A stretch of 64,000 nt of DNA from Halobacteriovorax marinus (GTDB lineage: Bacteria > Bdellovibrionota > Bacteriovoracia > Bacteriovoracales > Bacteriovoracaceae): contig MAAO01000016.1 of the NCBI GenBank assembly GCA_002163155.1, forward strand, positions 124,001 to 188,000, read 5' to 3'. A program made the translations under genes and the position numbers. Of this stretch, positions 20,771 through 30,871 are shown in pieces; within the stretch, counting starts at the first letter, position 1, and each line of letters begins with the position of its first letter. The notes beneath the pieces were generated by a model. The model was given only the letters and a program-made list of their open reading frames with translations, was not told where the DNA came from and did no database searches.

Positions 20771-21541
20771 TTATAAACTAAATTGATATAAGAAAATCGA
20801 ACTAGAACAGGCTGCATTCAAATGTGCAACTTCTTCATTAATAGGAATTCGAACAATTGTATCACTCTGTTCTAAAATCCCACTTTCAATTCCATGTCCT
20901 TCGCTTCCAATAATCACTGCACCCTTTTTAGGAAAAGCAAACTTAGGTAGATCTATGGCACCTTCCTGGTTGGCTGTGCTAATGATTTGATAGTCATGAT
21001 CTTGTAGCTCTTTAAGAGTACCTCTTAAGTTATTTGTGAAATGAACCTTTACTTTAAAAATATTTCCCATAGAGACTCGAATGCACCTTCTCATATAGGG
21101 AGAACATGTTTTGTAATCAACAATAATTGAGTTGATATTAAATGCAGAACTATTTCTTATCATTGTTCCAACATTTTCCGGGGATGATAATCCATTAAAA
21201 ATAAGAATCTTATCACCCAGCTCCTGAAGAGAAACATATTGAGGTCTTTTGGCTAAGGCCATAAATCCTTGATGAAGATTATGACCTACGATATTTTCCA
21301 TTAGAGCTTTATTTGCAGTAAAGACTTCAATTGAATTGTCGGAAATTTCTTTTTCAAACTTATTTAGATACTCTTCAGTCCCGAAAACTTTAAGAACCTG
21401 AACGTCAGAGTTTAGTAACTTCCTAATAACTTTTTCAGTTTCAACTACAATGAGATCTTCTACTTTTAGGGCCTTATCTTTAAGAGAGAGGAACTCTTTA
21501 ATTCTCTCATCATCAATTGACTCAATTAATTCGAATTTCAT
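20771..21541 (-). CDS. TrmH/SpoU-family RNA 2'-O-methyltransferase
   Basis: 256-residue SPOUT methyltransferase. The three knot motifs are present: SSPENVGTMIRN (motif 1, with the conserved N and R), GSEGHGIE (motif 2, SAM binding) and VAHLNAACSSSIFLYQF (motif 3). An N-terminal substrate-binding domain (about 1-100) has the L30e-like RlmB/TsnR layout. Whether it modifies rRNA (RlmB-like) or tRNA (TrmH-like) cannot be told. Its start overlaps the uvrA stop by four bases (ATGA), so it is the last gene of the mfd-uvrA operon. Confidence 0.85.
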   Translation of the reverse strand: MKFELIESIDDERIKEFLSLKDKALKVEDLIVVETEKVIRKLLNSDVQVLKVFGTEEYLNKFEKEISDNSIEVFTANKALMENIVGHNLHQGFMALAKRPQYVSLQELGDKILIFNGLSSPENVGTMIRNSSAFNINSIIVDYKTCSPYMRRCIRVSMGNIFKVKVHFTNNLRGTLKELQDHDYQIISTANQEGAIDLPKFAFPKKGAVIIGSEGHGIESGILEQSDTIVRIPINEEVAHLNAACSSSIFLYQFSL

Positions 21542-24360
21542 TTTAAGTACCTTTTTAAATATTTACCTGTGTATGAACCTTTAACCTTGGCAACTTCTTC
21601 TGGAGTTCCTTGAGCAACAATAGTACCCCCATGAACTCCTCCGCCTGGGCCTAGATCAATGATGTGATCAGCTGTTTTTATAACATCAAGATTGTGTTCA
21701 ATAATTAAAACGGAATGTCCTTGATCTACTAGAGTATGGACAGCATCTAAGAGAATTTTAATATCTTGAAAATGAAGGCCTGTCGTTGGTTCATCTAAAA
21801 CGTAGAGACAGTGACCTTTGGTCATTTTGGCTAGTTCTTTTGAGAGCTTTAGTCGTTGAGCTTCTCCACCAGAGAGTGTCGTGGCAGGTTGACCAAGTTT
21901 TACATAACCAAGTCCTACCGAGACGAGAGTAGAGAGTATCCGATTCATTTTTTTGTGATTAGCGAAGAATTCACTCGCTTCTTCAATACTCATTTGTAAA
22001 ACATCAGCAATGTTCTTGCCTCTATATAATATAGAAAGTGTCTCATTGTTATATCTGCTACCCTGACATTCACTACATGTTATATAAACATCTGGAAGAA
22101 AGTGCATTTCAATTTTCTTAACACCATTTCCTTCGCATTCTTCACAACGGCCACCTTTAACATTGAAACTAAACCTACCCTGCTTATATCCCCTAATTTG
22201 CGATTCTGTAGTTTTAGAATAGAGCACTCTAATTTCATCAAAGAGCCCTGTGTATGTCGCAGGATTAGAGTTGGGAGTTCTACCTATAGGACTTTGATCT
22301 AGCTCAATAATAGTTTTTAAATGATCGAAGCCTACAATGGAATGATAGTTAGCTCTACGATATAAGTTACGATTTGCCATTTTTGCAATATTTGACTTAA
22401 GTGCTGGAACTAACACTTCGTGTACGAGTGTCGATTTTCCGGATCCACTAACTCCTGTTACACATACAAGACCACCTAACGGTATTTCTACATTAATTTG
22501 TTTAAGATTATTATGTTGAGCTTTTTTAAGAGATATAAACTTTGAAAACTCAGTTCTTTTGTCAGGTTTTTCTATTTTTAATTTACCATTTAAGAATTTT
22601 GCGGTTAATGATTTTTTATTTTTAATGATTTCGTCAATTGTTCCCTTCGCAACAATCTCTCCTCCATGAATACCTGCACCAGGCCCCACGTCGATAATAT
22701 AATCTGCTTCTCGTATTGTATCTTCATCATGTTCAACAACTAGTACAGTGTTACCAAGATCACGAAGAGACTTTAGAGTTTCTATTAATCGATCATTGTC
22801 TCTTTGATGTAATCCAATACTAGGTTCATCCAATACATATAGTACTCCCGAAAGAGCAGAGCCTATTTGGGTCGCCAGTCTTATTCTTTGACCTTCTCCC
22901 CCAGAGAGAGTTGCCGCACTTCTGTTTATAGTGAGATAATCAAGTCCTACATCTACTAGAAACCTTAATCTATTTTGAACTTCTTTTAACAATTTATCGG
23001 CAATAATTTTCTTTTCGCCAGAAAGTTTGATTTTTTTAAAAAAATCATAAGTAGATGCAATATCCATTTCAGATATTTGCATTATATTTTTAGTTCCAAC
23101 CAATGTGTTAAGAGCTACAGGATTAAGTCTATGTCCGTTGCAATCAGAGCATGTATTAATATTCATATAGTCTTCAAGGTCTTTTCTTACTTTTTCGGAA
23201 CTAGATTCTTTGTATTTCTTGTTAAACCAATTGGAGATTCCTGGAAAGGCTTTTGAAAACTCATAGTAAGAGTTGTCGGATGAGAATTTATATTTGTAAA
23301 CCTTCTCACTTCCTTCAAATAAAATCTTAGTAAACTTCTTAGGCAGACTTTTTAGTGGTTTATTAAGATCCACATTTTCTTCTTCAGCAATACTTATAAC
23401 CATTTTTTGTAGAAATGAATTCTTCTTGCTGAGTGGTTTAATTGCACCATTATTTATAGAAATATTGTCATCAGTAATCATAAGATTTATATCAAAATCT
23501 TTAGATTCTCCTAATCCGTTACACTTCTTACAAGCACCTAGCGGAGAATTAAATGAAAAAAGCCTTGGTTCAAGATCTGGAAATACTTCACCACTTGATG
23601 GAGAAATATTTTTTTCACTAAATACCTCTACTACATCGTCACCAATAAGAACCTTTACAATTCCCGCGCCCATTTTTAAGGCATATTCCACGGAGTCAGT
23701 TAACCTTTTTTCGACACCTTCTTTAATGAGAACTCTATCAATAACAATATCAAAATCATGTTTTACTGTTTTTGAAAATTTCAAATCCTCTTCGAGTTGA
23801 ACGATATCTCCATCAATAAAAGCCCTTACAAATCCCATAGAAAGAAATTTGGTGACCTCAGAAGCCAAATCTGTTTTCTTTCCCTGAAGTACTGGGGCCA
23901 TAATATGTAGTTTTGTTTTATTTGGAAGCTTTAAGAGTTTTTTAACGACCTGACCTGGTGTATATCTGGTTATTTCAATCCCTGATTCAGGATCGTAGAG
24001 TGTCCCAGCTCTAGCAAACAATACTCTCATATAGTCGTATATTTCAGTGATGGTTCCGACTGTTGAACGAGGATTTTTACTACTTGTTTTCTGATCTATA
24101 GCAATTGCTGGAGAAAGGCCTGTAATCGATTCAACATCTGGAGGTTGGTATTGACCAAGAAATTGCCTGGCATAGCTTGAAAGGCTTTCTATATAGCGTC
24201 TCTGACCTTCTACGTAGATAGTATCAAATGCGAGGGAGCTTTTCCCTGAGCCGGATGGACCAGTGATTACAGTAATAGTATTCTTAGGAATTTTAATAGA
24301 TACGTTTTTAAGGTTATGAACTTTTGCTTTATAAACATCAATATATTTATTTCCACTCAT
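21538..24360 (-). CDS. uvrA: Excinuclease ABC subunit A
   Basis: DNA-damage recognition ATPase of nucleotide excision repair, 940 residues. It has two ABC modules: Walker A TGPSGSGKSSLAF (about 32-44) and TGVSGSGKSTLVHE (about 636-648), two LSGGE signatures (TLSGGEGQRIRLATQ and TLSGGEAQRLKLSKE), and zinc-binding CxxC pairs (CKKCNGLG, CSDCNGHRL, CEECEGNG, CSECQGSR). It shares an operon with mfd, the factor that recruits UvrA to stalled RNA polymerase. The pdxA start-stop gap upstream is 1 base. Confidence 0.98.
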   Translation of the reverse strand: MSGNKYIDVYKAKVHNLKNVSIKIPKNTITVITGPSGSGKSSLAFDTIYVEGQRRYIESLSSYARQFLGQYQPPDVESITGLSPAIAIDQKTSSKNPRSTVGTITEIYDYMRVLFARAGTLYDPESGIEITRYTPGQVVKKLLKLPNKTKLHIMAPVLQGKKTDLASEVTKFLSMGFVRAFIDGDIVQLEEDLKFSKTVKHDFDIVIDRVLIKEGVEKRLTDSVEYALKMGAGIVKVLIGDDVVEVFSEKNISPSSGEVFPDLEPRLFSFNSPLGACKKCNGLGESKDFDINLMITDDNISINNGAIKPLSKKNSFLQKMVISIAEEENVDLNKPLKSLPKKFTKILFEGSEKVYKYKFSSDNSYYEFSKAFPGISNWFNKKYKESSSEKVRKDLEDYMNINTCSDCNGHRLNPVALNTLVGTKNIMQISEMDIASTYDFFKKIKLSGEKKIIADKLLKEVQNRLRFLVDVGLDYLTINRSAATLSGGEGQRIRLATQIGSALSGVLYVLDEPSIGLHQRDNDRLIETLKSLRDLGNTVLVVEHDEDTIREADYIIDVGPGAGIHGGEIVAKGTIDEIIKNKKSLTAKFLNGKLKIEKPDKRTEFSKFISLKKAQHNNLKQINVEIPLGGLVCVTGVSGSGKSTLVHEVLVPALKSNIAKMANRNLYRRANYHSIVGFDHLKTIIELDQSPIGRTPNSNPATYTGLFDEIRVLYSKTTESQIRGYKQGRFSFNVKGGRCEECEGNGVKKIEMHFLPDVYITCSECQGSRYNNETLSILYRGKNIADVLQMSIEEASEFFANHKKMNRILSTLVSVGLGYVKLGQPATTLSGGEAQRLKLSKELAKMTKGHCLYVLDEPTTGLHFQDIKILLDAVHTLVDQGHSVLIIEHNLDVIKTADHIIDLGPGGGVHGGTIVAQGTPEEVAKVKGSYTGKYLKRYLK

Positions 24361-24361
24361 A

Positions 24362-25288
24362 CTAATTCCTAACGTCGTGAATTTTAATTGATTCTTTCAA
24401 CATGTAATAACAACCAGAGTAATCAGCCTTATCTTTTCCATATAGATCGAAGGCTGTTCCGTGATCTACGCTCATTCTAAGAAATGGTAATCCTAGAGTG
24501 ATATTTAAACCAATGGTTTTGAACTTATCTTTAAAAACAGGTAACCCCTGATCATGAAACATATACACTTTGAGTTGTTTCTTAAGGTTATTATTGTGAA
24601 AATGTAATGTATCTCCACTAACGGGGCCTAAAAAGTTAATTTTGAATTCTTTTTTTAATTCAATAATAGCTTCGTCAATAACTTGATCTTCATGACCTAG
24701 TAGTCCACCCTCTCCACAATGTGGATTTATTCCTGAAAATATAATTTCTTCTAAAGGGTAAAAGTATTTTTTGAAATTCTCTAAAGTCATTTGACACTTT
24801 TTTACAATGATTTCTTTAGTTATAAATTTAGGAACATCTTTTAAAGGAATGTGATCAGAAATTAAAAGTGTGGATGATTCAAAGGCCTTAAATACCATGC
24901 AAAGGTTTGATTCTTGAAATTTCTTTCTTAGAAATTCAGTGTAACCTTTACACATTTTTTCATTTAGAATTAACTGATCTTTAGATGTAGGTAAAGTTAA
25001 TAGAATATCTTCTGAGCAAATAAGTCGAAGAATCGTTATTAGCGATGCAGAACTTTCTGGAACATTAAGTTGATCAGGTTCAATAACTTTAAGCTTATTT
25101 CCATTAAAGAATAAGAAACCATTCTCGAACTTGTAATGAATTTTCAATTCGTTCAAGTGTGTAACTAATGTTTCTTTAAAGGCTATGAAAGAGAAATTTT
25201 TCTGTTGAACTGAATTGAGTAGGCTAAAGGATTTTAAAAAAACTTCAATTCCAATAGCCTGCTCATGACCTTGAGCTACATATATCAT
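24362..25288 (-). CDS. pdxA: 4-hydroxythreonine-4-phosphate dehydrogenase (PdxA), diverged
   Basis: Oxidises 4-phosphohydroxy-threonine in pyridoxal phosphate synthesis. The C-terminal half matches the family well: SGINPHCGEGGLLGHED, GPVSGDTLHF, FHDQGLPVFK (metal-ligand His) and LPFLRMSVDHGTAFDLYG (metal-ligand His). The N-terminal half is shortened and altered: the usual GDPAGIGPE start reads GHEQAIGIE, and total length is 308 versus about 330. Activity is likely but unproven. It overlaps the SurA-like gene by one base and precedes uvrA by one base; no pdxJ is nearby. Confidence 0.85.
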   Translation of the reverse strand: MIYVAQGHEQAIGIEVFLKSFSLLNSVQQKNFSFIAFKETLVTHLNELKIHYKFENGFLFFNGNKLKVIEPDQLNVPESSASLITILRLICSEDILLTLPTSKDQLILNEKMCKGYTEFLRKKFQESNLCMVFKAFESSTLLISDHIPLKDVPKFITKEIIVKKCQMTLENFKKYFYPLEEIIFSGINPHCGEGGLLGHEDQVIDEAIIELKKEFKINFLGPVSGDTLHFHNNNLKKQLKVYMFHDQGLPVFKDKFKTIGLNITLGLPFLRMSVDHGTAFDLYGKDKADYSGCYYMLKESIKIHDVRN

Positions 25289-26199
25289 TACTTTATAAAT
25301 ATCTTTATGAAATGCTTTGCTCTTTCTCTTTTAAACCAAAGTTTAGTTACTTTAACGGCTTGTGTAGTCATAAGCTCCAATTTAATTTTGTTCTTTTCTC
25401 TTAGATATGTTTCAGACTCTACTAAGTCTTTCTTTTTTACAAAAAAGACATGAAAGGTATCACCTAGCTGAATAGTTTTTGAAAACTTCCCTTCATCAGT
25501 TGCCTTTAAGGCTCGTTTAAGATTATTTGTAAGACCATCTTCAGTGATATCACCTAAGACATTTGTTTCAACACTCTCATACTTCTTAGGTAGGATCCCA
25601 TTAAGTTGAAACTTTTCTAAAACTGTTGGAAAGTTTTTTAACATTGTCTTATTCATTTTTGATTGAGACATTGAAAAATCAACAAGAGTATATTTAAAAG
25701 AAAGCGTCTTATCTTTGGAAGTTTTGTAAAAATGATTTTTAACTTCTTGGTCTGTTATAGAAATTAGTGGACGAATAATCCTTCCATTGAATATATTAAA
25801 CTCTATCGTTTCTCGTATGATCTCAAAATATTCATCAAAACTCATATTGTTAGATTTTAGGAAACTTAAGAGTTGTTCTCTAGTGAGACCTAACCTCTTC
25901 TCAATGTTGTTAATTTCAGTTTCAACTTGTTCGTCATTTCTAACGTATCCAATTTCGCTTAGCTTTTCTCTAATTAAGAGTCTTTGTAGCATTAATTCAA
26001 TAAGTTCATTTTTAGAGTAGCTAGTTTTTCCGTAAATTAAGGGGGATATGTTTCTTCTACTCGGAACATTTTCTTGGACTCTATTCACCTGACTAAGGGT
26101 GATGATTTGGTCATTGAAAATTGCTAGAGTCTTATCTAATAATTTGGCATGAGATTGTGAAAAACTAAGGAATATAATTGTAAGAATTAGATGCTTCAT
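25288..26199 (-). CDS. SurA-like periplasmic chaperone (no PPIase domain)
   Basis: 303 residues with a signal peptide (MKHLILTIIFLSFSQSHA) followed by a SurA N-terminal domain pattern: DKTLAIFNDQIITLSQVN, then the helical block LIELMLQRLLIREKLSEIGYVRNDEQVE and LSFLKSNNMSFDEYFEIIRETIEF. No parvulin motif is visible in the C-terminal part, which ends in a basic helix. It probably assists outer-membrane protein folding together with the adjacent PpiC-type protein, 63 bases upstream. Confidence 0.75.
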   Translation of the reverse strand: MKHLILTIIFLSFSQSHAKLLDKTLAIFNDQIITLSQVNRVQENVPSRRNISPLIYGKTSYSKNELIELMLQRLLIREKLSEIGYVRNDEQVETEINNIEKRLGLTREQLLSFLKSNNMSFDEYFEIIRETIEFNIFNGRIIRPLISITDQEVKNHFYKTSKDKTLSFKYTLVDFSMSQSKMNKTMLKNFPTVLEKFQLNGILPKKYESVETNVLGDITEDGLTNNLKRALKATDEGKFSKTIQLGDTFHVFFVKKKDLVESETYLREKNKIKLELMTTQAVKVTKLWFKRERAKHFIKIFIK

Positions 26200-26262
26200 T
26201 GTTAGTCCATTTTTTAATCATTATGATATTTAAAAATAGATTAACAAGAAGCATTATTCAAG

Positions 26263-27078
26263 TTATTTAAGTAATTGTTTGTTTATTTTAATGTTTGCTT
26301 TGGCGCGTAACTCTCTAAAGTAGTTATCTAAGATTGCGTCACGTTTTTTATCATACACAATTTTCTTGTAGAGTGCGTTATTTATGCTTTTTACACTCTT
26401 AACACCAAGCACTTTAATTATGTGATAACCAAACTGTGTCTTGATTGGAGAAGTTATATGGTCTTTCTTCTTACCTTTAATAGCTTTAAAATATTCAGGA
26501 GCTAATCTAATTGCCGGCTGAAACCCCATGTCTCCCCCGTTAGGAGCAGTACTACTTTGCGAAAATTTGTTCGCAAGTTCTGCAAATGCATCAGGTTTTT
26601 TCTTTAAAGAACTGTAAACTTTAAGAGCTTGATTAAGTGCAGCTCTATTTTCTTCTTCATCAGGCTTAGTTCTTACTCTAAAAAGAATATGGGCCGTTCT
26701 GTATTCAGGAAAGCTCTTATAATATTTGTCTACATCTGGTTCAGTTACTACAATTTTCTTAAGTCTTGGTTCAAGATCTTTAGAAATTTGTGCGTGATAC
26801 ATTATATCGTCCATTTTTTTTCTGACGATAGGATCCTTATCTAGTTTTGCTTTCTTAGCTCTTTTAATTCCAAGACGCCTATTGATAAGATCGTTAAGAA
26901 CTTTATCTTTAGTGACCATCTTGTCTGAAACAAACATAAGATTTTCATGATAAGTTTTATCAAGTTCTGATTTTTTAATTTTAATTCCATCTACAACAGC
27001 AACAACAGGATCTTTTACAGCGAAAGTTGTTGATGAAAGTAGTAACAATGAAGTTAAAACGAGCGTATTTTTAAACAT
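26263..27078 (-). CDS. Peptidyl-prolyl isomerase, parvulin (PpiC/SurA) type
   Basis: 271-residue exported foldase. Start moved to ATG 27078 (MFKNTLVLTSLLLLSSTTFA, a good signal peptide) with AGGGAA about 9 bases upstream; the longer frame from 27156 would overlap mfd. An N-terminal SurA-like segment (VVAVVDGIKIKKSELDKTY) is followed by a full parvulin domain: YRTAHILFRV (about 125-134), FAELANKFSQSSTAPNGGDMG and TQFGYHIIKVLG. Role: periplasmic or outer-membrane protein folding, probably with the next gene. Confidence 0.85.
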   Translation of the reverse strand: MFKNTLVLTSLLLLSSTTFAVKDPVVAVVDGIKIKKSELDKTYHENLMFVSDKMVTKDKVLNDLINRRLGIKRAKKAKLDKDPIVRKKMDDIMYHAQISKDLEPRLKKIVVTEPDVDKYYKSFPEYRTAHILFRVRTKPDEEENRAALNQALKVYSSLKKKPDAFAELANKFSQSSTAPNGGDMGFQPAIRLAPEYFKAIKGKKKDHITSPIKTQFGYHIIKVLGVKSVKSINNALYKKIVYDKKRDAILDNYFRELRAKANIKINKQLLK

Positions 27079-27149
27079 ACCGCGATTCCCTAAATGGTTA
27101 TTATTCTTAATTAGTTTAACAAAAAAATCTATAAACAGGCGAAAAAACA

Positions 27150-30100
27150 TTAACACGGAAGAATTTTCTCAGCTAAGTCCTTTGCAAACTTGAGGAATTC
27201 ACTCTGGTTTAACTGACTTTTATGAGTATAAATAACTTTATAATCTGGTGTGAACTGAAATGTTTTAGGTCGAGGTAGAAAATAGTCGAGCATTCTATTT
27301 CGAAGATTCGCATTTGCCTCAACTATACTTTTCTCAAAAGTAATCGTTACCAAACGTCCCCCTACTTGAATAATTTTAATAGCGGCATCAACTAAGGTGA
27401 GTCGTACTTCTAACGTAGTAAAGAGATTTTCAAGTTCTTCAGGAATAGCTCCATACACATCTATAAACTCTTCTTTTATATCAAAAAGGATTTCTAGGTC
27501 ATCACAGTTTGAGAGCCTCTTATACTGCTTAAGTCTCTCACTTGAATCATGTATATAGTGACCTGGAATATAGCTGGGAAATGGAGTTTTAATTTCAATA
27601 TCTTGTTTGATAAGTTTCTTTTCTCCACGTAACTCTTGTATCGCTTCTTTAAGAAGCTCCATATAAAGTTCAAGTCCAACATTATCAATTTGCCCCGATT
27701 GTTCCGCTCCTAAAATGTCTCCTGCCCCTCTAATTTCAAGGTCACAAGTTGCTATATTAAAACCAGAACCCATGTCAGCATAGGTTTGAAGGGCTTTTAG
27801 CCTTTTTTCAGCAATTTCAGAAATGGATTTGTGTTTTGGAATAATAAAGTAAGCATATGCTTTCTTATCTGACCTTCCAATTCTCCCTCGCAATTGATGT
27901 AGCTGAGCTAGACCGAAATTGTCAGCTCGATCAATAATCATTGTATTAGCATTAGGAATATCAATTCCTGATTCTATAATTGTGGTCGATATTAAAATTT
28001 GAAAATCACCCTTATAAAAAGAACTAATTTTTTCTTCGAGTTCTTTCTCAGGCATTTGTCCGTGGGCATAGATAATTTTTGCTTCGGGAACTAATTCTTG
28101 AATATATTGGTAATAATTATCCATGTCCTGAACTTTATTGTGAACAATAAATACTTGGCCACCTCTGTTGAGCTCTTTTTTGATAGCCGTTTGCAAAGTA
28201 AGATCGTCTTCTTTAATAAGGTAAGATTTGATGGACTGTCTTCTAGGAGGCGCTGTTTGGATTAGAGACATTTCTCTAATTCCAAGAAAAGATAACTGTA
28301 AAGTTCTGGGAATTGGAGTTGCTGTTAATGTGAGAAAATCTACATTGGCCTTCAAGAGTTTTAATTTTTCTTTATGAGCAACACCAAAACGTTGCTCTTC
28401 ATCGACTACAACTAAACCTAGATCTTGATACTTTAACTTTCCACTTAATAACTTATGGGTACCAATTAAAATATCAATTTTTCCAAGTTCTACTTTCTCC
28501 AAAATTTCTTTGGCTTGCTTTGCAGTTTTAAAACGTGAGAGAAATTCAATCTCAACGGGAAATTTATCAAATCTCTTTATAAAAGAATTATAATGTTGGA
28601 GGGCTAAAACTGTAGTAGGAACTAAAACGCAAACTTGTTTCTTATCTAAGACGGCTTTAAATGCTGCACGCATGGCAACTTCTGTTTTACCAAATCCTAC
28701 ATCTCCACACACCAGATGATCCATCGCAATCGGCTTTTGCATCGACTCTAAAACATCTTCAACAGCTTTAAGTTGATCTGGAGTTTCATGAAATGGAAAA
28801 GCCATTTCAAATTCTCGATACTCAAGATCAGGAGGACTAAAAGGATAACCAGATGATGATTGTCTTTCAGCTTGAAGTTTTATTAAATTAAAAGCTAGCT
28901 TCTTAGCAGAGACTCTTGCCTTTGCTCTTAAATTAGAGAATTTATTTGTTCTTAAACTGTCAGTTGTAACAGTTGCACTGCCATCTGCATGTTTTTGAAT
29001 AAGGTTCATTTTATAAACAGGAACGTAAATTTTATCGTTACCTTTATAAAGTAAAACAATGTAGTCGGAGCTTATTCCTCCAACATCTAGGGACTCAAGT
29101 CCTTGATAAACCCCTACTCCATGTTCACTGTGAATGACATAGTCACCTTTTTTTAGAGTCGATAATTGTTCGGCAAAAACATCGATACTAACTTTTTTAG
29201 GAGCTTTTGTTTTTCTCAGTTTTGAACTAAAGACATCTGCTTCTGAGAGGATAAGGTTCTTCTCTTTTTCATAGAAGAAACCTTGTGGAAGTCTAGTTTT
29301 AACAAAATGAATTCGAGACTTTAATGAGTTATCTAATTTAAATATATCCATTAGATGCAAAAATTCTTTTCTTGAAGAATCATGTTCATAGGAAAAATAA
29401 ATATGTCCACTGTGTTCAAATTCTTTTGAATAAAACTCAAATGAAGCTTTTGTATGTTCAGGTTTGCTTAAGGTTGGATTGATGAATTTATTTAAATATG
29501 ATGTTGCAGGTTCTAGTTGTAATTCAATAGAGTTTTTAAGTTCTTCACTTAAGACATTTGCATATTTTAAATCATCAATGGAAATATGTGCTGTCTGTTC
29601 GAGGGTTTTTTCTAGATGAAGGTTATATAATTTAATGGGCTCTGGAAGTAAGTTATCATTATCAGTATCCTGCCACTCTAGTTCAAATTCAATTCTCAAT
29701 TGCTCAAAAAATTCAGTATAAGCCTGAGAGAATTCCACATCATTAAAAAGAACTTTAATTGAACTCTCTTCCAAATAGTTTAATAAAACCTCACCCTCAT
29801 TAAAAAAGAGTGGAGAAAAGGCAGCATAATTATCAAAGAGGTAGTTGTCAGAAAGAGAGGCGAAAATTTCTTTTCTTTTTTCAAATCTACTTTTTTGAGC
29901 TGTTGCCGGCATTGGTATATGCTCTCGAAGTTTGTGAGCAAATTCTTCTTTAGTTCCAAAAATTTGTGGCGTAGGAGAAATAAATATTTCTTGTAAGGGA
30001 TCATTTTTAATCGATTTTTGAGTGGAGATATCAATGGCATATATTTCTTCGATCATGTCATCGAAATAGTGAATTCTATAAGCTTTAGAGTTTATAGTAA

Positions 30101-30650
30101 AAATGTCAAAGATCTCTCCTTTTGATGAAAAGGTTCCAGGTTCTTCGACACTTGGTGATGAGTTATAGCCAAGGGAAACAAGTTTTGCGGCTAGATCCAG
30201 TGGAGAAATAATATCTGAAACTTCTATCTTTAAGAGATGTTCATTGAAAAAACTTCTAGGAGGAATTTTTAATGAGAAAGATTCGAAAGTGGTTATTAAA
30301 ATATAGCTTTGATTGTCAGTTTTTCTAGCGAGCCAACTGAGTACCTTGAATCTTTCAAATAGCGCCCGCTCCGAAGTTATAACACCAGAATATGGACTTA
30401 AGTCATGACCAGGGTAGAATAAAATTTCTTTTGTAATATTCGCTGTATGAAATGATTCATACAATTCTTCGGCCTGATCCACAGAGTCACATATGAAAAC
30501 AAAGTTATTTTCTTTAATAAATTTTGAGTCTTTCTCACACTCATTTAAAATAAAGGAAAATTGTGCACTGTCTAAACCAGAAATGTGGAGATTGTCTGTG
30601 CCCTTTGTGTGCCAAGCGTTAATTTTACTGATGACTGTTTCAAATATCAT
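27150..30650 (-). CDS. mfd: Transcription-repair coupling factor
   Basis: DNA translocase that removes RNA polymerase stalled at lesions and recruits UvrA. About 1166 residues, normal for Mfd. UvrB-like N-terminal module, RNAP-interacting domain (GDYVIHSEHGVGVYQGL, about 495-511), RecG-like motor with Walker A CGDVGFGKTEVAMRAA (about 640-655) and DEEQRFG, and motif VI QLRGRIGR; the TRCF C-terminal domain follows. ATG 30650 (MIFETV) is chosen; a GTG two codons upstream is equally possible. First gene of the repair/foldase operon ending with the trmH-like gene. uvrA lies four genes downstream. Confidence 0.97.
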   Translation of the reverse strand: MIFETVISKINAWHTKGTDNLHISGLDSAQFSFILNECEKDSKFIKENNFVFICDSVDQAEELYESFHTANITKEILFYPGHDLSPYSGVITSERALFERFKVLSWLARKTDNQSYILITTFESFSLKIPPRSFFNEHLLKIEVSDIISPLDLAAKLVSLGYNSSPSVEEPGTFSSKGEIFDIFTINSKAYRIHYFDDMIEEIYAIDISTQKSIKNDPLQEIFISPTPQIFGTKEEFAHKLREHIPMPATAQKSRFEKRKEIFASLSDNYLFDNYAAFSPLFFNEGEVLLNYLEESSIKVLFNDVEFSQAYTEFFEQLRIEFELEWQDTDNDNLLPEPIKLYNLHLEKTLEQTAHISIDDLKYANVLSEELKNSIELQLEPATSYLNKFINPTLSKPEHTKASFEFYSKEFEHSGHIYFSYEHDSSRKEFLHLMDIFKLDNSLKSRIHFVKTRLPQGFFYEKEKNLILSEADVFSSKLRKTKAPKKVSIDVFAEQLSTLKKGDYVIHSEHGVGVYQGLESLDVGGISSDYIVLLYKGNDKIYVPVYKMNLIQKHADGSATVTTDSLRTNKFSNLRAKARVSAKKLAFNLIKLQAERQSSSGYPFSPPDLEYREFEMAFPFHETPDQLKAVEDVLESMQKPIAMDHLVCGDVGFGKTEVAMRAAFKAVLDKKQVCVLVPTTVLALQHYNSFIKRFDKFPVEIEFLSRFKTAKQAKEILEKVELGKIDILIGTHKLLSGKLKYQDLGLVVVDEEQRFGVAHKEKLKLLKANVDFLTLTATPIPRTLQLSFLGIREMSLIQTAPPRRQSIKSYLIKEDDLTLQTAIKKELNRGGQVFIVHNKVQDMDNYYQYIQELVPEAKIIYAHGQMPEKELEEKISSFYKGDFQILISTTIIESGIDIPNANTMIIDRADNFGLAQLHQLRGRIGRSDKKAYAYFIIPKHKSISEIAEKRLKALQTYADMGSGFNIATCDLEIRGAGDILGAEQSGQIDNVGLELYMELLKEAIQELRGEKKLIKQDIEIKTPFPSYIPGHYIHDSSERLKQYKRLSNCDDLEILFDIKEEFIDVYGAIPEELENLFTTLEVRLTLVDAAIKIIQVGGRLVTITFEKSIVEANANLRNRMLDYFLPRPKTFQFTPDYKVIYTHKSQLNQSEFLKFAKDLAEKILPC

Positions 30651-30674
30651 ACTCACTGCCTTGTTGAGCCATTA

Positions 30675-30703
30675 TTAATAACACAAGGCCAAAACTCTTC
30701 CAA
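30675..30703 (-). promoter_or_regulatory. Candidate mfd promoter
   Basis: On the minus strand TTGGAA and TATTAA are separated by exactly 17 bases, 25 bases before the mfd start. Both hexamers differ from sigma-70 consensus by two bases or fewer. Confidence 0.45.
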
Positions 30704-30807
30704 TAGTTGATCGTTGAACTTTCTATGAATTTCATTCTTACGCGCAGCTAGATCGGTGACATCCTATCTCTATAGCGGCAATAATAAAAAAAAAGAATTC
30801 AAAATGT

Positions 30808-30835
30808 TTCCAACATGTTATGTATCATGTATTCT
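30808..30835 (+). promoter_or_regulatory. Weak candidate promoter for the nuo operon
   Basis: TTCCAA and TATTCT with a 16-base spacer, 36 bases before nuoA. Match is moderate; the remaining mfd-nuoA spacer shows no other clear signal. Confidence 0.3.
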
Positions 30836-30871
30836 TTTAAGACCGAAAAAGTATTTAAAATGGAGCAATGA

